Assembly: GCF_001046895.1 (NCBI RefSeq)
Contig: NZ_CAQI01000030.1
Span: 1-64,000, forward strand
Source: Pseudarthrobacter siccitolerans
GTDB taxonomy: Bacteria > Actinomycetota > Actinomycetes > Actinomycetales > Micrococcaceae
Direction of reading: 5' to 3'
Length of the DNA: 64,000 nucleotides
Position 1 is the stretch's first letter, and the number at the start of each line of letters is the position of its first letter. This document shows, piece by piece, positions 43,530 through 50,902 of this stretch. Both the position numbers and the translations under genes were made by a program. The notes under the pieces were generated by a model. It saw only the letters and a list, made by a program, of their open reading frames with translations, made no database searches and had not been told where the DNA came from.

Positions 43530-43937
43530 ATGACCCACATACGGTCCATGATCGACGCATATCCCAAGGACCTCGGCGATATGGACGTCACCAAGCTGTC
43601 TGAATGCATCAGCGCCTGCTACGAATGCGCCCAGACCTGCACCGGCTGCGCCGACGCCTGCCTGGGCGAGGACATGGTGGCGGACCTTGCCAAGTGCATC
43701 CGCACGGACCTCGACTGTGCGGATATCTGCGCAACCACCGGAAAGGTGCTCTCTCGGCTCACCGGTTACGACCCGGCCACCACACGCGCACTGGTGGAAG
43801 CGTGCCGGACCGCCTGCAGGACCTGCGCGGAGGAATGCGAAAAGCACGCGGACATGCACGACCACTGCCAGATCTGCGCGGAAGCGTGCCGGCGCTGTGA
43901 ACAGGCATGCGCCGCGCTGCTGGCCTCACTGAAATAG
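43530..43937 (+). CDS. Cys-rich four-helix-bundle protein, copper-storage (Csp/DUF326-like)
   Basis: This 135-residue protein has 17 or so Cys residues arranged in helical patterns (CISACYECAQTCTGCADAC; CIRTDLDCADICATTG; CRTACRTCAEECEKH; CQICAEACRRCEQAC). This is the pattern of Csp proteins, in which Cys line the inside of a four-helix bundle and hold many Cu(I) ions. A signal peptide is absent, so it is cytosolic (Csp3-like). It is not next to the copper ATPase locus (14 kb away), but a palindrome of the AGTAA family lies in its promoter region. Confidence 0.92.
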   Translation: MTHIRSMIDAYPKDLGDMDVTKLSECISACYECAQTCTGCADACLGEDMVADLAKCIRTDLDCADICATTGKVLSRLTGYDPATTRALVEACRTACRTCAEECEKHADMHDHCQICAEACRRCEQACAALLASLK

Positions 43938-43960
43938 CGCCGCGCTGCTGGCCTCACTGA
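43909..43960 (+). repeat. Direct duplication of the gene 3' end
   Basis: 24 bp (GCGCCGCGCTGCTGGCCTCA and following CTGA) at 43909-43932 are repeated exactly at 43937-43960, a 28-bp period. The second copy begins at the last base of the stop codon of the Cys-rich gene. It looks like a recent tandem duplication that left the gene intact. Confidence 0.9.
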
Positions 43961-44002
43961 CGTAGCCCTGTTGGTCCCACCGAAATAAGGAGTTGAAAAC
44001 CC

Positions 44003-44356
44003 ATGAACGACGCACCCCGGAACAATGGTCCACAGCACAGCGACCTGCCGCTGCCGGACTATGACCACCTGCCGGTGGGGACGTTGCCGTCGCGCATCTC
44101 CGGCCTGGAGGAGGCGGACGTCGCCCAGCTGATCACGTACGAGAAGGCCCACGGAAACCGGCTGCCCATCCTGCAGATCCTCGAAAAGAGGCTCCATGAC
44201 CTGCAGGGCGGCGCCGAGCCGCGGGGGCCGCGGGCGCCCAGCACCCCCGAAGTCAACACCGGCCAGCCGGACACTTCGCAGACTGTCAACGTGCCCGGCC
44301 CTCCCATCAACCCGCCGTCCCAAGGGGTTCCCACCAACCCGCACCAGCCGCGGTGA
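44003..44356 (+). CDS. DUF8129-like small protein
   Basis: This 117-residue protein has a conserved-looking N-terminal domain (LPLPDYDHLPVGTLPSRISGLEEADVAQLITYEKAHGNRLPILQILEKRLHDL, about 15-68) that matches the short helical domain I know from many actinobacterial proteins as DUF8129, and a disordered Pro/Thr/Asn-rich tail. AAGGAG lies 10 nt upstream of ATG 44003. It is separated by 3 bp from the M20 peptidase gene, so the two are probably co-transcribed. Function unknown. Confidence 0.75.
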   Translation: MNDAPRNNGPQHSDLPLPDYDHLPVGTLPSRISGLEEADVAQLITYEKAHGNRLPILQILEKRLHDLQGGAEPRGPRAPSTPEVNTGQPDTSQTVNVPGPPINPPSQGVPTNPHQPR

Positions 44357-44359
44357 GCA

Positions 44360-45904
44360 GTGGCTGACCAGGGCGGGGATAACGACGGCGGCACTGACCT
44401 TCGTGCCTTCGTCCGCTCCCGGCAGGGCGAGCTGGAGGGCCAGTTGGCCGAGTGGGTGCGAGTGCCCGGCGTGCTGGGGGTGCCGGAGCACGCTCAGGAC
44501 CTGATCCGCTCGGCCAACTGGCTGGCCGCAGCGTTCCGCGACGTGGGCTTCCCCACCGTGGAAGTGCTGCCCACGGGAGAGGCCCGCGCTGTGTACGCGG
44601 AATGGTGCGAGGCGCCCGGGACACCCACCGTCCTGGTGTACAGCCACCACGACGTCCGCGCCGTCAAGGCGGAGAACTGGGAACAAACGGCGCCGTTCGA
44701 ACCCGTGGTCCGTGACGGCAGGCTTTACGGCCGCGGCAGCTCGGACGCCAAGGGGCAGGTCCTGGCCCATCTCTGGTCCCTCCGCGCGCACCTGCACCAA
44801 CGCTCGCTCACGAATGACCCCTACACCCCCGACGCTCTCTCACTTAATGCGGCCAAATCCCAAACGCTCTCTCACTCCACCGGGGTTTCGACAGGCTCAA
44901 CCACCGGAATGAGGGGCTCAACCACCGGGAGCGCGGCCCCAACCGCCGCGCCGGCCGTCAACCTGAAGTACCTCGTCGAGGGGGAGGAGGAAGGCGGGTC
45001 GACGCATCTGGCCAAGCTGCTGGAGGAACAGGGGGACCGGCTAAAGGCAGATGTGGTTCTTTTCTCCGACACCCTGCTGTGGCGCGAGGACCACCCCGCC
45101 GTCTGCGTCAGCCTGCGCGGCATGCTCTCCGCCAGCCTGGAAGTGTTCGGCCCGGAGCGCGATGTCCACAGCGGCGCGGTATCCGGCAACGCCCCCAACC
45201 CGGCCTTCGAGCTGGGCCGGCTGTTGGCGCTCCTGCACGACGGGGAAGGCCGGATCGCCATTCCCGGTTTTTACGACGACGTCGAGCCGCCCCCGGAGGA
45301 CCTTCGGCAGGCGCTCGCGGAGCTTCCCTTCAGCGAGGCGGACTGGCTGAAACGGTCCGAATCCGGCGCGGTCACCGGCGAGCGGGGTTATACGGTGCTG
45401 GAGCGGCTGTGGCTCCGGCCCGCCGTCGAAGTCACCTCCCTGATCGCCGGCGATCCCATCGGCGTTTCGCGTGCCGCCGTCCCGGCCGTGGCCTCGGCGG
45501 ACCTGAGCTTCCGGACTGTGCCGGGCCAGCGGGTGGAAAAGGTGGCGGAGCAGCTGCGGCAGTGGGTGGAGGCCACGGTGGGGGACAGTTTTGGTCACAC
45601 CCTCAGCGTTGACCTGGAGACAGCGCAGGAAGCGTACCTGACCCCGGAGCATCCAACGGTTTCCGCGCTGGAACGGGCCATGGCCACCGGCTTCCAATCT
45701 GCCAGCGTGGGCAGGATGGGCAACGCCGGGGGCGGACCCGCCGAGCTGCTCGCCCGGGCAATCGACGCCCCTGTCCTGTTCTTCGGCACCGGGCTGGTGG
45801 AGGACCACTGGCACGACAGTGACGAGAGCGCCAACCTCGCGGTCCTGGTGAATGGCGCGGTGACGCTTGCCTGTTTCTGGGACGAACTGGCCCGGATGGA
45901 ATGA
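44360..45904 (+). CDS. M20-family dipeptidase with repeat-derived in-frame insert
   Basis: This 514-residue metallopeptidase has the M20 motifs: YSHHDVRAV (metal His), YGRGSSDAKGQ (bridging Asp), YLVEGEEEGGS (catalytic Glu and metal Glu), LFSDTLLW and the C-terminal metal His in DHWHDSDE. Between LRAHLH (residue about 152) and VNLKYLVEG (about 201) an insert of roughly 49 residues (RSLTNDPYTPDALSLNAAKS...) is encoded by three 32-bp-family cores and two copies of the TCGACAGGCTCAACCACC repeat. In relatives this stretch is short, so the insert is likely recent; it keeps the frame. GTG 44360 is the start, 3 bp after the upstream stop. Confidence 0.9.
   Translation: MADQGGDNDGGTDLRAFVRSRQGELEGQLAEWVRVPGVLGVPEHAQDLIRSANWLAAAFRDVGFPTVEVLPTGEARAVYAEWCEAPGTPTVLVYSHHDVRAVKAENWEQTAPFEPVVRDGRLYGRGSSDAKGQVLAHLWSLRAHLHQRSLTNDPYTPDALSLNAAKSQTLSHSTGVSTGSTTGMRGSTTGSAAPTAAPAVNLKYLVEGEEEGGSTHLAKLLEEQGDRLKADVVLFSDTLLWREDHPAVCVSLRGMLSASLEVFGPERDVHSGAVSGNAPNPAFELGRLLALLHDGEGRIAIPGFYDDVEPPPEDLRQALAELPFSEADWLKRSESGAVTGERGYTVLERLWLRPAVEVTSLIAGDPIGVSRAAVPAVASADLSFRTVPGQRVEKVAEQLRQWVEATVGDSFGHTLSVDLETAQEAYLTPEHPTVSALERAMATGFQSASVGRMGNAGGGPAELLARAIDAPVLFFGTGLVEDHWHDSDESANLAVLVNGAVTLACFWDELARME
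44801..44930 (-). repeat. Repeat cluster inside the M20 peptidase gene
   Basis: Three cores on the minus strand (CGCTCGCTCAC ending 44812, CGCTCTCTCAC ending 44843 and 44875; spacings 31 and 32 bp) are followed by TCGACAGGCTCAACCACCGG (44888-44907) and GGCTCAACCACCGG (44915-44928). The whole block is open in frame and encodes DALSLNA- and GSTTG-type residues. Confidence 0.9.
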
Positions 45905-45920
45905 CAGAAGGACGACGGCG

Positions 45921-47093
45921 ATGGACGGCTCTGGAGCGGAAGGCACCCCGGCGGCAACTGAAGGCAGCGGCGGAGACGCGCGCCGCCGTCGTACGTTTGG
46001 CATGGAGGAAGAGCTGCTCCTGGTGAACCCGGACACGGGGGAGCCGGTGCCGTTGGCCGCAGGGCTGCTGGAGGGCTACAAACGGCCGGCCGGTCCCGGC
46101 GGCGGTCCCGTCCTCACCGCCGAATTCCAGCAGGAGATGATTGAAGTGGTCACTCCTCCGCACTCCACCATGGCGTCGCTGGAGGCAGACATCATCCTGG
46201 GGCGGGCCATGGCGGACGCCGAAGCGCGCAGGGTTGGGGTGCGGGCTGCGGCCCTGGGAACGTCACCCCTGCCCACCGATCCCCATCCTGTGCAGCTTCG
46301 CCGGTTTATCGCCATGACGGAGGAGTACGGGCTGACGGCCAGGGAGCAGCTCACGTGCGGCTGCCACATCCACGTTTCCGTGGACTCCGACGAAGAGGGC
46401 GTGGCGGTGCTGGACCGCGTCCGCACCTGGCTTCCGGTGCTGTCCGCGCTCAGCGCGAACTCGCCATTCTGGCATGGGCAGGACAGCGGATACGCCAGTT
46501 ACCGGGCGCAGGTGTGGAGCCGTTGGCCGTCCGCCGGGCCGCTGGATATCCTCGGCTCGCCCGAGGCTTACCACCAGCTGGTGCATGACATGGTAAGCAC
46601 CGGCGTCCTGCTGGATGAAGGGATGGTGTATTTCGACGCGCGGCTGTCCCGGCACTATCCCACCGTCGAGATCCGGATCGCGGACGTATGCCTCCGGCCG
46701 CAGAACGCCGTGCTGCTGGCAGGGATCGCGCGCGGGCTGGTGGAGACGGCGGCCCGGGAATGGCGGAACGGCGTCCCGCCCGTGGCCGTCCCCACGGAAC
46801 TGGTGAGGCTGGCCGCTTGGAAAGCGAGCCGCTGGGGACTGCGTGGGGAACTCCTGGACCCGCTGACGTTACAACCCTCGCCCGCCATCACCGTGGTGAA
46901 TGTGCTGCTGGACCACATCCGGGAGGCACTGGAGGACATCGGGGACCTGCAGCGGGTGGAGGAACTGATCGACAACCTGCTCTACGAGGGCACCGGTGCT
47001 TCGCGGCAACTGGAAGTGCTGCACCGCGCCGGGGAGCTTGAGGCTGTGGTGGCGGACGCCGCGAACTGCACGGTGTGGGTACCGGCGGATTAG
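45921..47093 (+). CDS. YbdK-like carboxylate-amine ligase (glutamate-cysteine ligase family 2)
   Basis: This 390-residue protein belongs to the GCS2/YbdK family: FGMEEELLLVNPDTGEPV at the start, EFQQEMIEVVTPPH, EQLTCGCHIHVSVDS, WPSAGPLDILGS and YPTVEIRIADVCLRPQNAVLLAG are the family blocks. Such enzymes have weak gamma-glutamylcysteine synthetase activity; the real product may differ. ATG 45921 (MDGSGAEG) with AGAAGGA upstream is preferred over an earlier ATG inside the M20 gene. It follows the M20 gene by 16 bp. Confidence 0.9.
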   Translation: MDGSGAEGTPAATEGSGGDARRRRTFGMEEELLLVNPDTGEPVPLAAGLLEGYKRPAGPGGGPVLTAEFQQEMIEVVTPPHSTMASLEADIILGRAMADAEARRVGVRAAALGTSPLPTDPHPVQLRRFIAMTEEYGLTAREQLTCGCHIHVSVDSDEEGVAVLDRVRTWLPVLSALSANSPFWHGQDSGYASYRAQVWSRWPSAGPLDILGSPEAYHQLVHDMVSTGVLLDEGMVYFDARLSRHYPTVEIRIADVCLRPQNAVLLAGIARGLVETAAREWRNGVPPVAVPTELVRLAAWKASRWGLRGELLDPLTLQPSPAITVVNVLLDHIREALEDIGDLQRVEELIDNLLYEGTGASRQLEVLHRAGELEAVVADAANCTVWVPAD

Positions 47094-47111
47094 CGCGGGC
47101 AGCGGAAAGCC

Positions 47112-47179
47112 CCGGTGGTTGAGCCTGTGGTCCGGTGGTTGAGCCTGTCGAAATCAGGTGTCGACAGGCTCAACCACCG
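47112..47179. repeat. Palindromic cluster of the TCGACAGGCTCAACCACC repeat
   Basis: Two direct copies (CCGGTGGTTGAGCCTGT at 47112-47128 and 47132-47148) face one inverted copy (TCGACAGGCTCAACCACCG, 47161-47179). The second and third form a long stem, TGGTTGAGCCTGTCGA, with a 10-nt loop. It lies between convergent genes and may act as a terminator. It resembles REP-type elements. Confidence 0.85.
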
Positions 47180-47211
47180 CGGTCCCGCTCAAGCACCAGG
47201 GCTTCCGAAGG

Positions 47212-47496
47212 TTATTGGTGAGCGTAGGTGAGGCAGTCGGCGTTGTCCGCGCCGGGACCGACATGGATTTCCGGGGCCTGGCACATCAGGTGATCGTTGT
47301 GGACGCATTCGCTGCGCTGGCAGGCTCCGACGTCGGCCAGTACCTTGGGGAGGCCGCCGTGCATGCCGGTGTCAATGAATGTTGCGCAATGGGCGTGGCT
47401 TTCGGCGCCGCTGACCGTAATGGCGGCGGCGTTGCAGTTGGTGTGGTCGTTAAAGGAACAGTTGGTTACGCTGCAGTCTGCGACGTGCGATGTCAT
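47212..47496 (-). CDS. DUF1540 double-domain protein
   Basis: This 94-residue protein has two DUF1540-type metal-binding repeats: VADCSVTNCSFNDHTNCNAAAITV with HAHCATF, and VGACQRSECVHNDHLMCQAPEIHV with NADCLTY. Each repeat has four Cys, so a small zinc-like site per repeat is plausible. GGAGG lies 10 nt before ATG 47496. Function unknown; related proteins are often induced by stress. Confidence 0.88.
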   Translation of the reverse strand: MTSHVADCSVTNCSFNDHTNCNAAAITVSGAESHAHCATFIDTGMHGGLPKVLADVGACQRSECVHNDHLMCQAPEIHVGPGADNADCLTYAHQ

Positions 47497-47637
47497 CTCT
47501 AAGATCCTCCGTACTTCGGCAGCCCGGTGTGGCCGTCCTGTGTTTTCCTACGGTAGGCCCGATGGGGTGGATCAAAAAGACCCAATTGTTTGACCTAATT
47601 CCGTTCCGGCCGCGGCGGAACGGCGGTCTTGGGCTGT

Positions 47638-48606
47638 TCAGGAGTCGCAGGGCGCCAGGGTTTGGACCGGAATGCCGTTGACGCCCGATCCGGATTTCCC
47701 CAGGCTCCAGTAGCCGCGGAACTCGGACACTTTGGGGTCCAGCCCCAACTCGCCCACCAGGTACCTGCGGAGCATCTTGACGGTGCCCGCTTCGGCGCCT
47801 ATCCAGGCGTAGAGGTTTACCGCGTCCCGATTGGCAGGTGCTTCCAGGCCGGTCTGTACCGGGTGGGGCTGTCCCTGTCCGACGACGGCGCTGCGGACGG
47901 CGTCGACCAGAAGATCGCCACGGCCCGCTTTGCCGGCGTCCCGGGGCAGCCACGTCACGTGGACGCCCGAGCCGGTGCGGATGTCCTGGATGTCCGAGGC
48001 ATCCGGCACTTCGAGGAAGGCGTGCCCTGTGAACCGGGCCGGGAGCGTTTCGAGAATGGAACTGATCGCGGGCACTGCCGTTTCATCGCCGGCAAGGAGT
48101 ACGCGCCGTGCTTCCCCGGGGGCCCACCTGATCCCTGTTTCGGACGGCAGGGCGGTATGCGCCGCCGCTTCCGGACCAATGATCAGTGCGCTCTCTCCGG
48201 GCGCTGCGCCGCGGGCCCAATCGGAGGCAGGCGCAGTTCGGCCCTCACTGCGGGGGTGCAGGGCAAAATCAACATCCACTTCACGGAAGCCCGCAACAGC
48301 CCTGACCGTGCGGACAGTGTAGCTGCGGATGAAGCCGCGCCCCGGCTGCTCGAGGCGCAGCCAGTCCTGGTACCAGCCTTCATGCAGGGTCCCATCCGGA
48401 GTCCCCGGCCGGGACACCGGGTAGCCCGGTACCGGCAGCAGCAGTTTGATCCGCAAATCCAGCGTGGGCCCCTGGAGGCCGAACCGATCCAAAGAGGGGC
48501 CGGTGAAGGTGATCCGGCGGAAGGTGGCAGAGATGTCCTGCACCCGGCTGACGGTCACGTCGAAAACCCGCACCGGGTAGGGAGCCGTCTGTGGCGCGGT
48601 GTTCAT
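47638..48606 (-). CDS. Siderophore-interacting protein (ferric-siderophore reductase)
   Basis: This 322-residue FAD-binding reductase releases iron from imported siderophores. The SIP motifs are visible: ISATFRRITFTGPSLDRF, RSYTVRTVR (FAD-binding RxYTxR), VDVDFALHP, WARGAAPGESALIIGP and VLLAGDETAVPAISSILETLP in the NAD(P)H domain, ending with the YWSLGKSG segment. It lies downstream of the binding-protein gene on the same strand, about 100 bp away behind a hairpin, so it may be partly independent. Confidence 0.93.
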   Translation of the reverse strand: MNTAPQTAPYPVRVFDVTVSRVQDISATFRRITFTGPSLDRFGLQGPTLDLRIKLLLPVPGYPVSRPGTPDGTLHEGWYQDWLRLEQPGRGFIRSYTVRTVRAVAGFREVDVDFALHPRSEGRTAPASDWARGAAPGESALIIGPEAAAHTALPSETGIRWAPGEARRVLLAGDETAVPAISSILETLPARFTGHAFLEVPDASDIQDIRTGSGVHVTWLPRDAGKAGRGDLLVDAVRSAVVGQGQPHPVQTGLEAPANRDAVNLYAWIGAEAGTVKMLRRYLVGELGLDPKVSEFRGYWSLGKSGSGVNGIPVQTLAPCDS

Positions 48607-48654
48607 GGCAAGTGTTCCTTCCTTGCCCGGCGGTCGCGGGGGAGTGGAGGACGG

Positions 48655-48699
48655 AGACGGCGGCGGGGACCGTCTTGTACTGGTCCCTGCCGCCGCCTC
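48655..48699 (-). terminator. Hairpin terminator after the siderophore binding protein
   Basis: GAGACGGCGGCGGGGACC (48655 onward) pairs with GGTCCCTGCCGCCGCCTC ending at 48699, apart from one mismatch, around a 9-10-nt loop. It lies just past the stop of the binding-protein gene and before the SIP gene. Confidence 0.75.
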
Positions 48700-48708
48700 C
48701 GGTGGGGG

Positions 48709-49710
48709 TTATGGCAGGTGGGGGTCCACACCGAAGTGGTCCGCCAGTTCGGTGATCACCGCGTGGGCACCTTGGACACTGACGGATGCCAGGAACGTTG
48801 CGTCATCAACAGGCTTGACCTCACCCTGGAGCCGCTGCCACAGGGGGTTGGACTGGAACTTCTCCTGCTGGGCGCGGGTTTTGTCCCCCTCGGCACCGGC
48901 CGGGGTGAAGGCGCTGACCATTACCAGGCCGGCGTCGCCCTGCAGGATCTGCTCGGAGGAGAGGGGAACGAAAATCTCGGACTGGCTGTCCGGAGCGTCC
49001 TTGGGACGGGGGATCTGCATGTCCGTCATGATCTCGCCGATAAAGGATTTGGAGGAGTAGAGGCGTGCGGTGTCTCCGCCGGTGAACCGGATCAGCGAGT
49101 AGGTGGCGTCCGGCTTCTTCGCCAGGATCTCGGCACCCACCTTTTGGGCCCGCTCTTCGTAGGCTTTCACCAGTTCTTCGGCTTTGTCCTTCTTCCCCAG
49201 GGCTTCGCCGAGGAACACCACATTCTGCTTCCAGGTGGGCCCGGTGCTGACGGAGAAGATGGTGGGCGCAATCTTGGACAGTTGCGGGTAGAGCGCCTCG
49301 TGGCGGACCTTGGCGGAGACAATCAGGTCCGGCTGCAGTTCAAGGATCTTTTCCAGGTTGGGCTCGGCCAGGGTCCCCACATTGACGGCGTCCTTGGTGG
49401 CGTCAGCTACGTCTCCCAGGTACGGGGCGAAGGGTGCGCTGGGGTCCTGCCGGTACTGCACGTACCCCACCAGGTCGGCTTCCAGGAGGAGGGCGGCGTC
49501 GATGTAGCTCGGGTCCAGGGCGACGACGCGCTTGGGAACGGTGTCGATGGTGGTCGAACCCATGGTGTGTTCCATGGTCAGGGGGTAACCGGCTGCTGCG
49601 GCGTCAGCGCTGGGCTGCGTGGACGTTGCCGGAGTGCTGCAGCCGGCGGTGGCGAGCAGTGCGAGTGCGGCAGTAACAGCAGTCAGCTGCTTGCGGATGC
49701 GTGTTTTCAC
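48709..49710 (-). CDS. Iron-siderophore ABC transporter substrate-binding lipoprotein
   Basis: This 333-residue lipoprotein (signal peptide with LLATAGCS, Cys24) binds ferric siderophores outside the membrane. The Peripla_BP_2 blocks are clear: PKRVVALDPSYIDAALLLEADLVGYVQYR, VGTLAEPNLEKILELQPDLIVSA and FLGEALGKKDKAEELVKAYEERA. GTG 49710 is chosen because a classic signal peptide starts there (VKTRIRKQL); an ATG 39 nt upstream adds residues without a good site. The DtxR box at 49751 lies directly upstream and divergent permease genes follow on the other strand. Confidence 0.9.
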   Translation of the reverse strand: MKTRIRKQLTAVTAALALLATAGCSTPATSTQPSADAAAAGYPLTMEHTMGSTTIDTVPKRVVALDPSYIDAALLLEADLVGYVQYRQDPSAPFAPYLGDVADATKDAVNVGTLAEPNLEKILELQPDLIVSAKVRHEALYPQLSKIAPTIFSVSTGPTWKQNVVFLGEALGKKDKAEELVKAYEERAQKVGAEILAKKPDATYSLIRFTGGDTARLYSSKSFIGEIMTDMQIPRPKDAPDSQSEIFVPLSSEQILQGDAGLVMVSAFTPAGAEGDKTRAQQEKFQSNPLWQRLQGEVKPVDDATFLASVSVQGAHAVITELADHFGVDPHLP

Positions 49711-49750
49711 GGAGATCGCTTTCGAAACGATGTGACGGGGATAGGACATG

Positions 49751-49769
49751 TTAGGGGAGGCTTACCTAT
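49751..49769. promoter_or_regulatory. DtxR/IdeR-type iron box
   Basis: TTAGGGGAGGCTTACCTAT matches about 15 of 19 positions of the DtxR-family consensus TTAGGTTAGSCTAACCTAA. It lies in the 128-bp divergent promoter region between the binding protein and the first permease, so it probably represses both directions when iron is plentiful. Confidence 0.75.
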
Positions 49770-49837
49770 GTCTGCCGTAGACTGTAGCAGGCTTTGAGGA
49801 TTTAGCTCACAAACCAGTGACGTAATAGAAGGACCAC

Positions 49838-50902
49838 GTGAAGACCATGGAGACTGCCGGGGCGGTGGCTGCCCCAGGGCGGCCACCCGCTCCCCGGACC
49901 GGCCCCGGACCCCGACGGCGCGGCCTCCGGTGGCTCGCCCTTACCGGGGCAGCATTCGCCGCGGCCGTGATGTTGAGTCTTTGCATCGGCGGCCAGCCCT
50001 CCTCGCTTCAGGACGCGTGGCATGCCCTGTTCACCCCGGACGGCAGCGTTATGGATATCACCATCCGGGAACTGCGCTGGCCCCGCACGGTGCTGGCCAT
50101 TGTTGCCGGAATTTGCCTGGGCCTGGCGGGAACCCTGGTCCAAGGGCATACCCGGAACCCTGTAGCGGACCCCGGTCTGCTGGGGATCAACCAGGGAGCT
50201 GCGCTGGCCATCGTTGCCGCCACTGCGCTGGCCGGGCAATTGCCGTCACTGACGCAGGCCGGCCTGGCCTTCGCCGGCGCGCTGGCAGCCAGCGTGCTGG
50301 TCTTTGCCATCGGCTCCGCCGCCCGCCACGGGTCCACGCCCGTCACACTGGTGCTGGCAGGGGCGGCAGTGACTGCCCTCTGTTCGGGGCTGGTTGCGGG
50401 AATTGTCCTGCTCAACGATCAGGCCCTGGACACGCTGCGGTTCTGGCAAGTGGGTTCCCTGGCCGGTCAAAGCGGCGTGGTGTCAATGATCTGGCCCTTT
50501 GTCCTGGCCGGATCGGTGCTGGCCATCCTGAACATCCGCCCGCTGAACGCCCTCGCGCTGGGAGCCGACACCGCCGTCTCCCTGGGAATCTCGGTCCTGA
50601 GGGCCCGCTCCGTGGGCATCGCAGCCGTCACCCTCCTGGCCGGTTCCGCCGTCACCATGGCCGGCCCCATCGCCTTCGCCGGTCTTCTGGTCCCGCACCT
50701 TACCCGCGCCCTTACTGGACCTGACTACCGCATCCTGATGCCGGTCTCCGCAGTGACAGGGGCCACCCTGCTGCTGCTGGCTGATACTGCAGGACGGGTG
50801 GTGGCGCGGCCGGGCGAGCTCTCGGTGGGGGTGGTCCTGGCGGTCATCGGTGCGCCGTTCTTCATCCACCTGGCCCGCCGGCGCAGGCTGGCAACACTAT
50901 GA
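49838..50902 (+). CDS. FecCD-type siderophore permease, subunit 1
   Basis: This 354-residue membrane protein has about ten segments and the FecCD motifs: LRWPRTVLAIVAGICLGLAGTLVQGHTRNPVADPGLLGINQGAAL near the start and GPIAFAGLLVPHLTRALTGPDYRILMPVSAVTGATLLLLADT near the end. It pairs with the next permease to form the channel. GTG 49838 has AAGGA 5 nt upstream. Its ATGA overlap with the next gene shows coupled translation. Confidence 0.94.
   Translation: MKTMETAGAVAAPGRPPAPRTGPGPRRRGLRWLALTGAAFAAAVMLSLCIGGQPSSLQDAWHALFTPDGSVMDITIRELRWPRTVLAIVAGICLGLAGTLVQGHTRNPVADPGLLGINQGAALAIVAATALAGQLPSLTQAGLAFAGALAASVLVFAIGSAARHGSTPVTLVLAGAAVTALCSGLVAGIVLLNDQALDTLRFWQVGSLAGQSGVVSMIWPFVLAGSVLAILNIRPLNALALGADTAVSLGISVLRARSVGIAAVTLLAGSAVTMAGPIAFAGLLVPHLTRALTGPDYRILMPVSAVTGATLLLLADTAGRVVARPGELSVGVVLAVIGAPFFIHLARRRRLATL

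Noticed and set aside
47629..49797. A 722-codon open frame on the + strand
   Set aside because: It is antisense to the SIP and siderophore-binding genes, both of which have clear family motifs.
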